Of a stretch of DNA of 7,644 bases, positions 1-6,411 are shown piece after piece (position 1 is the first letter of the stretch; each line of letters begins with the position of its first letter). The DNA is from Bacteroidota bacterium (GTDB lineage: Bacteria; Bacteroidota; Bacteroidia; Bacteroidales; UBA10428). The position numbers were made by a program, and so were the translations under genes. Below the pieces are notes generated by a model. It made no database searches, had not been told where the DNA came from, and saw nothing but the letters and a program-made list of their open reading frames with translations. The stretch lies in the NCBI GenBank assembly GCA_024640925.1, contig JAHEEB010000169.1:1-7644 (forward strand), written 5' to 3'.

Positions 1-1300
1 ACTCGAAAAACTGCATGGTTTCGATATTTTTCAAATCACCTATATGTTGGCTCATAATTGCCTGTTTCTCCCTACCGATACAAAATGCATTTGATAATTC
101 TGCGCCGGTAGCCAGAATTCCCTCTGTCTCGAAGTTAAGATGAATTGGTGATGGCGCATAACCACGGGACCTTCTTATAATATAATTATGTCCCTTATTT
201 GAACTCACAACGGAATCATCGACCCTATTAATAATCTGCCGGTTGTGAGAAACCACAACCGAATTTTTTGATAAGAAAACGTTCAATGCCGATGAATCGT
301 TTATGATTATTGGATTATCAGTAATATTTCCGCTTGTCATAACCAGCACCTTAGTCTTTATTAACCTGAAAAGTTGGTAATGTATGGGCATATAAGGCAG
401 AAATACTCCTAATGTGCTAAGTCCGTTAGTCAATTCCCGAGAAAATACCTCCTTCATCTTTGCTTTTAGAATAACGATAGGTCTTTGCCACGATGTTAAC
501 AGTTTTTGCTCGTCTTCCGATACGTATGCGTATTGCCTTATTGTATCTGGTTTATCCATCATAATGGCAAAGGGTTTTCCATCTCGTATCTTAATTTCCC
601 GGATTGTTTTCAGCGCTTTCTCATTGAATGCATCACAGACCAGATGATATCCGCCAATACCTTTCAAAGCAACAACCTCTCCACTATCTATAAGTATTTT
701 TGCTCTGTTTAGTATTTCCTGATAATCAATAATTTCATGATTGTTTTCATGAAGCGTATAATGAGGTCCACAATGATTGCAAGCCAGTGGTTGAGCATGA
801 AATCTCCGATCGTAAACATTGTTGTATTCTCCGGTACATTTGGAACAGAGGTTAAAATATTTCATGCTGGTATTTAACCGATCATATGGAATGGATTCAA
901 TTATTGAAAACCTGGGACCACAATGAGTACAATTAATAAACGGATAGTTAACCCTGTGTTGCTGGGATTCCATATCTGCCAGGCAATCGTCACATACAGC
1001 AATATCCGGACTAACCTGGGTTATTGCATCATTAATATTTTTTGACGATTCAATAAAGAATTCCTTGAATTCCGGCATCAAATCAACCTTTTGCTCTATC
1101 TTTAAAATAAAGGCTGCAGTGGGAGCTTCCTGTTTAAGGGAAGAAATAAATTCTTTAATTTTTATTGAATCACCCTGAAGATAAATAACGACTCCATCGT
1201 TTTGGTTGAACACTTTACCTGATAGCAATAATTTATTGGCCAATCTGAATACAAAAGGCCTGAACCCAACACCCTGTATTAATCCGGTGACAGATAATAT
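1..1300 (-). CDS. hypF: Carbamoyltransferase HypF, N-terminal ~430 codons (cut by left edge; non-canonical start)
   Basis: HypF transfers the carbamoyl group of carbamoyl phosphate, via an adenylated intermediate, to the C-terminal Cys of HypE. This supplies the CN ligands of the [NiFe]-hydrogenase active site in the cytoplasm. Reading the minus strand from ~1300, the domains come in family order. First is an acylphosphatase domain with GLIQGVGFRPFVFRLAN (~1285-1235). Then come two zinc-finger pairs: CDDC with CTHCGPRFSI, and CSKC with FHAQPLACNHCGPHY (~990-750). The YrdC-like domain follows (ALKGIGGYHLVCDA, KIRDGKPFAIM, RPIVIL, LGVFLPYMPIH, VMTSGN, NRVDDSVV, RRSRGYAP). Last is the start of the Kae1-like domain (ILATGAELSNAFC, SQHIGDLKNIE). 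The frame is unbroken to position 1; roughly 300 further residues expected for the family lie outside. The start is unclear: the frame opens at 1351 after a TGA and holds no ATG/GTG/TTG before the GVGFRP motif. ATA at 1300 or ATC at 1345 are the only AUG-like codons placed suitably. It lies directly downstream of ald. Product very sure, start unsure. Confidence 0.93.
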   Translation of the reverse strand, partial: MLSVTGLIQGVGFRPFVFRLANKLLLSGKVFNQNDGVVIYLQGDSIKIKEFISSLKQEAPTAAFILKIEQKVDLMPEFKEFFIESSKNINDAITQVSPDIAVCDDCLADMESQQHRVNYPFINCTHCGPRFSIIESIPYDRLNTSMKYFNLCSKCTGEYNNVYDRRFHAQPLACNHCGPHYTLHENNHEIIDYQEILNRAKILIDSGEVVALKGIGGYHLVCDAFNEKALKTIREIKIRDGKPFAIMMDKPDTIRQYAYVSEDEQKLLTSWQRPIVILKAKMKEVFSRELTNGLSTLGVFLPYMPIHYQLFRLIKTKVLVMTSGNITDNPIIINDSSALNVFLSKNSVVVSHNRQIINRVDDSVVSSNKGHNYIIRRSRGYAPSPIHLNFETEGILATGAELSNAFCIGREKQAIMSQHIGDLKNIETMQFFE

Positions 1301-1363
1301 GGATGTTTCCGTTCGATTGGAATTATGTGCTTTGTTTTGGTCGATATCAGATCAATTAAATAA

Positions 1364-2476
1364 TTATAATAAATCCTTTAGTTCGGTAAACTTTATATTG
1401 AAGGCTTTTGCTACATTTTCATAAGTACAATGCCCACCATAAAGGTTAACACCCTTATAAACCGCCTTCGATTTTTTGCAGGCTTCCTCCAATCCCATGT
1501 CCGCAATAAGCAGTCCATATGGCAAGGTAGTGCTTGTAAGCGCCTTTGTAGAACTTAAGGCAACAGCCCCTGGCATGTTTGCCACACCATAATGCACAAC
1601 ATCATCTATAACATAGACTGGATTATCGTGAGTTGTGGGTTTAATCGTTTCAACACACCCTCCCTGGTCAACTGCTACATCGACAATAACAGCACCTTTT
1701 TTCATTATTTTCAAATGCTCTCTCCTTACCAGTTGTGGTGCTTTTGCACCTGGCAAAAGAACAGCTCCTATCACTAAATCGCTTTCACGAAGAACCTTCT
1801 CAATATTAGCCTCGGTACTATACAAAGTAGTAATACGTGAGCCAAAAATATCATCAAGGTATGCCAGCCGATCAGCATTTATATCAAGAATAGTAACATC
1901 GGCACCCATACCGGTGGCTATTTTACAGGCGTTCATACCTACAATTCCCCCGCCAATAATAGATACTTTTCCGCGTTCAACCCCAGGCACGCCACCAAGT
2001 AAAATCCCCCTGCCACCAAATGTTTTTTCAAGATATTTGGCACCTTCCTGAACAGCTAACCTTCCGGCTATTTCGCTCATTGGCCTGAGACAAGGCAGTT
2101 GTCCATCCTCTTTTTCAATTGTTTCGTATGCAACACATTTAATTTCCTTCTTTGATAGAAATTCTGTGAGTTTTTGGTCAGCAGCCAGATGAAGATATGT
2201 AAAAAGTATTTGCCCGGTACGAAAGAAACTATATTCCTCAGCAAGTGGCTCTTTTACCTTGATAACCATATCACTCTTAGCAAATATTTCTTCCCTGTCG
2301 CTAATTATAGATGCTCCGGCTTTCAAATATTCATCATCTTCAAAACCAGCAGCAGAGCCTGCATTCTTCTGAACCAAAACAATGTGTTTACGATTTACAT
2401 AGGATATTACATCCGATGGGGTGAGACCAACTCTATACTCATGAGTTTTAATCTCTTTCAAGCAGCCGATAATCAT
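1364..2476 (-). CDS. ald: Alanine dehydrogenase (NAD+), complete, 370 aa
   Basis: This enzyme catalyses reversible NAD-dependent oxidative deamination of L-alanine to pyruvate and ammonium in the cytoplasm. In fermenters it can run towards alanine as a nitrogen and redox sink. At 370 aa it matches the usual length of about 370. The family's functional residues sit at their standard numbers: substrate-binding R15 and K75, catalytic H96 (in FTYLHLA) and D270 (in VDVAVDQGG). The NAD Rossmann loop is GGGIVG at 175-180, with D198 after TIL to bind the adenosine ribose. [11 protein letters not shown] at 131-141 and [11 protein letters not shown] at 295-305 are further family signatures. The ATG at 2476 gives [10 protein letters not shown], the normal N-terminus, so the start is secure; there is no strong Shine-Dalgarno site. 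It ends in TAA at 1366-1364, with the hypF frame following in the same phase. Co-transcription with hypF is inferred from orientation and closeness. The Ser/Lys-rich alternatives of the transhydrogenase alpha subunit are excluded by length and by R15/H96/D270. Confidence 0.97.
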   Translation of the reverse strand: MIIGCLKEIKTHEYRVGLTPSDVISYVNRKHIVLVQKNAGSAAGFEDDEYLKAGASIISDREEIFAKSDMVIKVKEPLAEEYSFFRTGQILFTYLHLAADQKLTEFLSKKEIKCVAYETIEKEDGQLPCLRPMSEIAGRLAVQEGAKYLEKTFGGRGILLGGVPGVERGKVSIIGGGIVGMNACKIATGMGADVTILDINADRLAYLDDIFGSRITTLYSTEANIEKVLRESDLVIGAVLLPGAKAPQLVRREHLKIMKKGAVIVDVAVDQGGCVETIKPTTHDNPVYVIDDVVHYGVANMPGAVALSSTKALTSTTLPYGLLIADMGLEEACKKSKAVYKGVNLYGGHCTYENVAKAFNIKFTELKDLL

Positions 2477-2810
2477 ATGAATACTTTATTAATGTTTTAT
2501 ATCCTAAGCTACTAAAAATATGCCGATAACATATATGATTTTCATCATTTGATCCGCATTAACCATGTACCAGTTTATATTGAAGATATAGCCAGCAAGA
2601 GTTAGCTCAGCTCAATCATTTTAAAGGTTACATGTTTTTCCCGTGATAAACTCTACACTAGAAAAGGGTTTGAAGAAAAAGCGACAATATATTTAATATT
2701 GACATATTATCTCTAAAAAAATTTAATACATTAGCAAACTAAAGTGCCAATAAAACTTTTCTTTTTCGTAAAAAGCAGGGTTTTTATTTGACCCTAAAAT
2801 TCCATTCTAT
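2477..2810. other. Divergent intergenic region between ald and the histidine kinase gene
   Basis: These 334 AT-rich bases separate two divergently read genes and should hold both promoters. I found no open frame of note and no RNA gene. No exact TAnnTTTG element could be placed on either strand. The nearest look-alike on the ald strand is TAGTTTG around 2735-2741, one base short in the spacer. Runs such as TTAATATTGACATATTAT (about 2693-2710) are simply AT-rich. Nothing further can be supported from the sequence alone. Confidence 0.6.
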
Positions 2811-2819
2811 TTGACTTTG

Positions 2820-4613
2820 ATGAAAAGTATACATAACCAATATGATAATTTGAAACAAAAGTTGAATAATCAACCAGAAAAAGAAGTTGCAGTGCAATAT
2901 CTTGATGAATTTGAGAAAAGGCTTGTTAAATCAGATAATTCTGCCTCAGGTAAGAATAAAAAATTAAGTAAGAAGGCAAAAAAACAACCGGATGATTTAT
3001 CAGCAGATTTCTTCTATTCCCGGATGGAAACCTTAATTCGTAAATCAAACGAGCTTTCTCCCCTGAAGTTATTAATGAATGGTCTGGAGTTGGCTACGCA
3101 GTTTACTAATAATGAAATTGGTTTTTATCATCAAATCAATTTAGAAAATGTACCAGAACTAATAATCTGGCCACACAAAACTAATGTTGGTACGATTGAC
3201 AAAATATCGCCTGTTCTTGATTCATTAATTCAGTATGTTAAGCAAACCGGCCTATCACTTATTAATAATAAGCTTGATACAATCCTGATGATTTCATCGA
3301 GAGAAAAAATAGTTTTAAAGAATGTTATTATTGTTCCCATTTTCGAATCTGATACTATTGAGGCATTGTTAATAGTAGGTAATAGACCAAAAGATTATTG
3401 TGAAAAGGATGTGTCACAATTAATGTTCCTGGGAGCAAATATCCAAATGATGGCTAAAAAGAAAAAAACAGAAGATGCATATAAGCTATCGGAGAATAAT
3501 TTAAGGATATTAACCCAACATATTAACGACTATATCTGGTCCTGCGATTTAAAAGGCCAGCTGACATTTATGAATTCGCCGGCAATAGAAGCTCTGGGGT
3601 ACAATCAGGCTCAATTATTGAAATTAACAATATTTGATTTTTTCTTAGAGAAGGATCGGGCATTATTTTCATATAGATTTAAGTCGAGAATAAACCTTGA
3701 GAAAAAAGGAATTCATACAGAATCATCTGAATATATTGTTGAACATATAAGAAAGGATGGATCTGTTTTTTGGGCAGAAATTCATGTATCTCCCTTAAGA
3801 AATGAAGCTGGTAAAATAACCGGACTTACGGGTATTACCCGCGATGTATCGCAACGAATAATTGATGAAAAAAACCTGAAAGACTCAGAAAGACGATTGC
3901 GCGAAGCAGTTGCAGCTAAGGATAAGTTTTTATCTATTATTGCTCACGATTTGAAGAGTCCATTCAGTGCTTTAGTAGGTCTTACCGAGGTGCTACTGGA
4001 AAAGCACTTAAAAATGGATCCTGATAAAAGAGAAGAAATTATCCGTTCGATTTATCAAAGTTCACTTCGAACATATAATTTGCTTGAAAATTTGCTTGAT
4101 TGGTCAAGGATGCAAACAGGCAGAAAGATGTTTAAACCAGAGGAAGTACATCTTAAAAAACTGGCTCTCGATATTTTCGATTTGTTTGCAGAGATGATAA
4201 AAAGAAAAAATATCGAGTTCAAAATTATAGAAGAAAAACAGTCCAACGTATTTGCCGATGTTGATATGATTGGAACAGTTCTCAGAAATTTGCTTTCGAA
4301 CTCCCTTAAATATACACCCAATGGTGGTAAAATTACGCTTCAGATGGAAGACCAACATCCGGAGCATGTTAGGGTAATTTTCTCCGACACAGGATTAGGT
4401 ATTGAACCCGCAGACCTGAAAAAGCTTTTTCGTATCGATGGTAATTTCTCAACACCAGGTATTGAAAACGAAAAGGGAACAGGATTAGGTTTGATACTGT
4501 GTAAAGAATTTATCGAAAAAAATGGCGGAAAACTGGAAGTTGAAAGCCAATTGAATAGGGGAACCACCTTTTCATTCTGCCTCAGGAAAATTCCTCAGGA
4601 TACATTAAATTAA
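2820..4613 (+). CDS. Soluble sensor histidine kinase, GAF-PAS-HisKA-HATPase_c
   Basis: This is a two-component sensor kinase that autophosphorylates on histidine and passes phosphate to an unidentified response regulator. I prefer ATG 2820 (597 aa) over the in-frame TTG at 2811 (600 aa); residue numbers here count from the TTG. Residues 1-75 are charged, Lys-rich and probably helical. A GAF-like domain spans ~78-215 (ends VPIFESDTIEALLIVGNRP...). A PAS domain covers ~227-350 (IWSCDLKGQLTFMNSPAIEALGY, then RKDGSVFWAEIHVSPL and GITRDVSQR). The H-box is IIAHDLKSPF with phospho-acceptor H379. ATPase motifs are the N-box LRNLLSNSLKYTP (493-497), G1 DTGLGI (526-531), F-box KLFRI (~538) and G2 GTGLGL (556-561). 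No signal peptide or membrane span is present, so it is cytoplasmic. No receiver domain is fused and no regulator gene is adjacent, so it is an orphan whose signal and partner cannot be read from context. Confidence 0.93.
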   Translation: MKSIHNQYDNLKQKLNNQPEKEVAVQYLDEFEKRLVKSDNSASGKNKKLSKKAKKQPDDLSADFFYSRMETLIRKSNELSPLKLLMNGLELATQFTNNEIGFYHQINLENVPELIIWPHKTNVGTIDKISPVLDSLIQYVKQTGLSLINNKLDTILMISSREKIVLKNVIIVPIFESDTIEALLIVGNRPKDYCEKDVSQLMFLGANIQMMAKKKKTEDAYKLSENNLRILTQHINDYIWSCDLKGQLTFMNSPAIEALGYNQAQLLKLTIFDFFLEKDRALFSYRFKSRINLEKKGIHTESSEYIVEHIRKDGSVFWAEIHVSPLRNEAGKITGLTGITRDVSQRIIDEKNLKDSERRLREAVAAKDKFLSIIAHDLKSPFSALVGLTEVLLEKHLKMDPDKREEIIRSIYQSSLRTYNLLENLLDWSRMQTGRKMFKPEEVHLKKLALDIFDLFAEMIKRKNIEFKIIEEKQSNVFADVDMIGTVLRNLLSNSLKYTPNGGKITLQMEDQHPEHVRVIFSDTGLGIEPADLKKLFRIDGNFSTPGIENEKGTGLGLILCKEFIEKNGGKLEVESQLNRGTTFSFCLRKIPQDTLN

Positions 4614-4946
4614 TCTGAAAAAAAATGTGTGAACCAGAAACAATCCATTAACTTTTGAATTATTGGTTGTTAGTCTGATAAAACATTTTTTTCTCACTTG
4701 TAATATTCCAGAAATATAATAATTGGCCATTCAATTCCGATTGATGATAATCTTTCATGATAAAGAATTTGGCATATTTTTTTAAATAAAAAGAAGATTA
4801 ATTTCTTTATGATAGTATCTAATTATTTCAACAAGAAAAATGTTTGTCTGATAATAGATTGAGAAAATTTAATGAATTTTGTACGTAGTTTATTGTTTTC
4901 TGTGTCTATATCATAAAACAAATAAACTTAACTTATAACTTACATC
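4614..4946. other. AT-rich intergenic region upstream of the redoxin gene
   Basis: These 333 bases run between the kinase stop and the redoxin start, both on the plus strand. They are very AT-rich, with several T- and A-tracts (for example T7 at 4686-4692). I see no credible open frame, RNA gene or repeat. The promoter of the redoxin gene should lie in the last ~100 bases, but no exact TAnnTTTG match could be placed. There is also no textbook terminator for the kinase gene, only one weak imperfect stem near 4639-4671. Confidence 0.55.
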
Positions 4947-5638
4947 ATGAAAATAAAAAAATCTCTTTCAATAGCCTTTTTTTTCATCGCAGTAATTACT
5001 GTTCAGGCCCAGAACAATTCAGTTAAACCAGGGGTTGTTGGTAATAAAATTTCTGACTTTACGGAGATGAATTTTCTATGGAAAAAATGCGAGGAAAGAA
5101 TGTATTGCTCATTTCTTCTCGCGGAAGATACAGTGATACAAACTGGTGCACAATCTGCAACTACCAGTATGCCGATTATGCCGACATAGAACTTAAAGAA
5201 AAAATCCGTAAAAAATATAATATTGAAATTGTATTCTTGATGCCTTATGACAAGGAAACCTTAATTCAATGGGAAAAAGATTTTCCGGAGCAGATGGTAA
5301 AAGTTGAGAAGTGGAAAAATCCGGGAGTTTTGGATAGTTTAACCGATAAACAAAAAACCTGGATGGACTTTGCACGTGCTAATTATCCCAAAACATTTGA
5401 TTTTACCGGTAAGAAGGTGCCCCTGCCATTTCCGGTTCTGATTGACGATAAACAAGAGGTTTCAAAAGGTCTCGATTTATTCCGCACAGAATGGGGTAAA
5501 AGCATTACAGCACAAAATATTCCAGCAATATATCTTATCGATAAGGATGGAATTATTCGATTTAAATACATCAGTCAGAATACTACCGACAGGCCCACAT
5601 CGGCATACATCATAGAGATGATAGAGAAGTTGTTGTAA
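4947..5638 (+). pseudogene. Secreted thioredoxin/AhpC-TSA-like redoxin, split by a -1 frame change
   Basis: Two overlapping frames together make one Bacteroidota-style exported redoxin. The first opens with ATG 4947 (MKIKKSLSIAFFFIAVITVQAQNN), a signal peptide likely cleaved near QA|QN, then VKPGVVGNKISDFT, the usual lead-in to a redoxin fold. After DFT this frame turns to unrelated sequence and stops at 5189. The second frame, open from 5057, takes over with LYGDEFSMEKMRGKNVLLIS. It continues through the active site NWCTICNYQY and FPVLIDD, and ends IPAIYLIDKDGIIRFKYISQNT. Joined, they give about 230 residues, normal for the family. Signal peptide and catalytic domain are therefore disconnected. 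The shift lies at or just before CTTTAC (5057-5062). It may be a true mutation, a sequencing indel or, less likely, recoding. The expected role, if intact, is periplasmic thiol-disulfide or peroxide reduction. Nothing adjacent suggests a specific partner. Confidence 0.75.
5078..5638 (+). CDS. Redoxin catalytic domain without signal peptide (downstream frame of the split gene)
   Basis: This is the only long open frame of the split redoxin and the piece a gene finder would call: 186 aa from ATG 5078. It carries the whole catalytic part. That is GKNVLLISSRGRYSD, the CxxC-type site WCTIC (C24 and C27 of this frame), the region rich in E/K/W following it (KKYNIEIVFLMPYDKE...), GLDLFRTEWG, and the cis-Pro loop IPAIYLIDKDG. 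It lacks the signal peptide, which lies in another frame upstream. If translated alone it would stay in the cytoplasm and miss the first strand of the fold (residues LYGDEFS, encoded just upstream of this ATG). That makes ATG 5078 an unlikely natural start. No Shine-Dalgarno site precedes it. The stop at 5636-5638 lies inside a short hairpin. Confidence 0.6.
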   Translation: MEKMRGKNVLLISSRGRYSDTNWCTICNYQYADYADIELKEKIRKKYNIEIVFLMPYDKETLIQWEKDFPEQMVKVEKWKNPGVLDSLTDKQKTWMDFARANYPKTFDFTGKKVPLPFPVLIDDKQEVSKGLDLFRTEWGKSITAQNIPAIYLIDKDGIIRFKYISQNTTDRPTSAYIIEMIEKLL

Positions 5639-5655
5639 AAATTTAGGTACAACAA
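5630..5655 (+). terminator. Hairpin across the redoxin stop codon (possible weak terminator)
   Basis: TTGTTGTA (5630-5637) and TACAACAA (5648-5655) are a perfect 8-bp inverted repeat around a 10-base loop, and the stop codon TAA sits at the end of the left arm. The stem is mostly A-T and no T-tract follows, so this is not a standard intrinsic terminator. It may be an mRNA 3'-end structure or chance. Confidence 0.3.
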
Positions 5656-5812
5656 ATCATACAGAGATTGGTGTTTCTAGCCATGCCACACCATTGAATG
5701 TATACTTTGCCAGTATTTCTGTTATAATTTTCCATCCCTGATTTGTTTTCGAAATTTCAAGAAAAGTTACAGAACTGCGTGAAGATGAAGGTTTGCGTCT
5801 TTATTTTTACCA

Positions 5813-6110
5813 AAAATCTATATTCAACCTGCACTCATCGATGAAAATAACCCGAAGAAATGTATCGAAGGCGTACTCATTGATAATTGCAGGTTGAAAA
5901 AATGTATTCAAGGTGAACTTATCGATAGTTGCATCACGAAAAATTGTATTCAATACGCTCTCATCAGTAGATGCAATAAGGAAAAATACATTTATTGCGC
6001 ACTTATTGAAAAATGCAACTCGAAAAATTGTATTCAAGGCGAATTCACTGATAAATGCACCTTGAAGAAACGTATCGATGGCGCACTTATCGGTGAGTGC
6101 AATACAAAAC
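5813..6110 (+). repeat. Degenerate 42-bp tandem repeat array, about seven units
   Basis: Six full units begin at 5834, 5876, 5918, 5960, 6002 and 6044. There is also a half unit before them (5813-5833) and a seventh that fades after about 6105. The spacing is exactly 42 bases throughout. A typical unit starts CTCATTGATAATTGC and contains GAAAAAATGTATTCAAGG. Because 42 is a multiple of three, each unit reads as the same 14 residues on the plus strand: L-I-D-x-C-x-x-K-K-C-I-Q-G-x. Six of the seven units carry Cys at position 5 and four keep Cys at position 10. The frame is open from 5789 to 6145 with no ATG/GTG/TTG before TTG 5894, so it is not a normal gene. The antisense frame is also free of stops from about 6160 down to 5810. 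I recognise no known family. It could be a decayed repeat-protein gene, a frameshifted one, or a non-coding satellite. Confidence 0.85.
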
Positions 6111-6145
6111 AGCTTTCTCTTGATTGTTTTCCTGGTGAAAAATAA
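5894..6145 (+). CDS. Hypothetical Cys-rich repeat peptide encoded by the 42-bp array (doubtful)
   Basis: If the array is translated, TTG 5894 is the first usual start codon in its frame. It gives 83 aa beginning MKKCIQGELIDSC and ending in CFPGEK, built of 14-residue units with spaced Cys residues and frequent Lys. There is no signal peptide, membrane span or ribosome site, and the start falls in the middle of a repeat unit, which argues against it. Variation between units is often a C/T change in the third codon position (CTC/CTT, ATC/ATT, GGC/GGT). That hints that this frame was once under protein-level selection. No function is assigned. Confidence 0.25.
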   Translation: MKKCIQGELIDSCITKNCIQYALISRCNKEKYIYCALIEKCNSKNCIQGEFTDKCTLKKRIDGALIGECNTKQLSLDCFPGEK

Positions 6146-6325
6146 CCTTTTTACTTTTTACACCTATTCTTACCATATAAAAAAGAGAAATAGAGAAATA
6201 TTACTGGCTTTTCTGTATTAACTCCGGGCAATGGTTTCTTCTTGTTATAACTTTTTTTAAAATGACAAATTCACGTTCAAATTTTATAGAGACTTGCCAG
6301 AATAATTAGTCCCAAAGTACATAAT

Positions 6326-6341
6326 TGACACTTAGTTGTCA
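6326..6341. promoter_or_regulatory. Palindrome TGACA-N6-TGTCA, candidate operator
   Basis: TGACA at 6326-6330 and TGTCA at 6337-6341 are perfect 5-base inverted arms separated by six bases. The right arm overlaps the TTG (6336-6338) that would serve as the -33 element of the downstream promoter, so a bound dimeric regulator would block or alter initiation. The geometry (5-6-5) resembles that of CRP/FNR-class sites, but the bases do not match their consensus. No regulator can be named. Confidence 0.3.
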
Positions 6342-6363
6342 GGTCAGAGATTTTTTACTTTTG
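6336..6363 (+). promoter_or_regulatory. Bacteroidota-type promoter (TTG / TAnnTTTG) for the NfeD-family gene
   Basis: The -7 element TACTTTTG at 6356-6363 matches TAnnTTTG exactly. A TTG at 6336-6338, 17 bases upstream, is an acceptable -33 element under the relaxed spacing described for Flavobacterium-type promoters. Transcription would begin near 6370, leaving a leader of about 40 bases before ATG 6412. This is the best promoter match in the window, and it supports a Bacteroidota origin. Confidence 0.6.
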
Positions 6364-6411
6364 TCCATTCCCTTTCTTTCATTAATTTCGTCGCAGCAAA
6401 TAATTGCATCT

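Larger units (their letters stand above)
6146..6411. other. Intergenic region between the repeat array and the NfeD-family gene
   Basis: These 266 AT-rich bases hold no open frame of note. The left two thirds show nothing recognisable. The right third holds the promoter and palindrome described separately. Confidence 0.6.

Noticed and set aside
414..712. Two overlapping plus-strand open frames
   Set aside because: Both are antisense to the YrdC-like part of hypF, which is intact on the minus strand. They have no ribosome site or domain features.
1635..2051. Plus-strand open frame of 138 codons antisense to ald
   Set aside because: It lies wholly within ald, whose catalytic residues are all in place. 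Its sequence is low-complexity Ser/Pro/Ile and matches nothing recognisable; it is a shadow frame.
2602..2616. Repeated AGCT-containing motif (TTAGCTCAGCTC) as an operator
   Set aside because: The two short elements do not form a clean inverted or direct repeat and are not placed against a recognisable promoter.
4639..4692. Intrinsic terminator after the histidine kinase gene
   Set aside because: The stem AACAATCC/GGTTGTT is imperfect and AT-rich, and the T7 run begins about 14 bases after it, too far for a standard terminator.
5082..5087. A6 run in the redoxin gene as a programmed -1 slippery site
   Set aside because: The codons are TGG AAA AAA TGC, so the P-site slip would be to GAA and the heptamer is not standard. 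The downstream frame already looks like family sequence upstream of this run, so the frame change must lie earlier.
5834..6110. CRISPR array
   Set aside because: The units are contiguous 42-bp tandem copies that vary along their whole length. There are no constant repeats separated by unique spacers and no cas genes.
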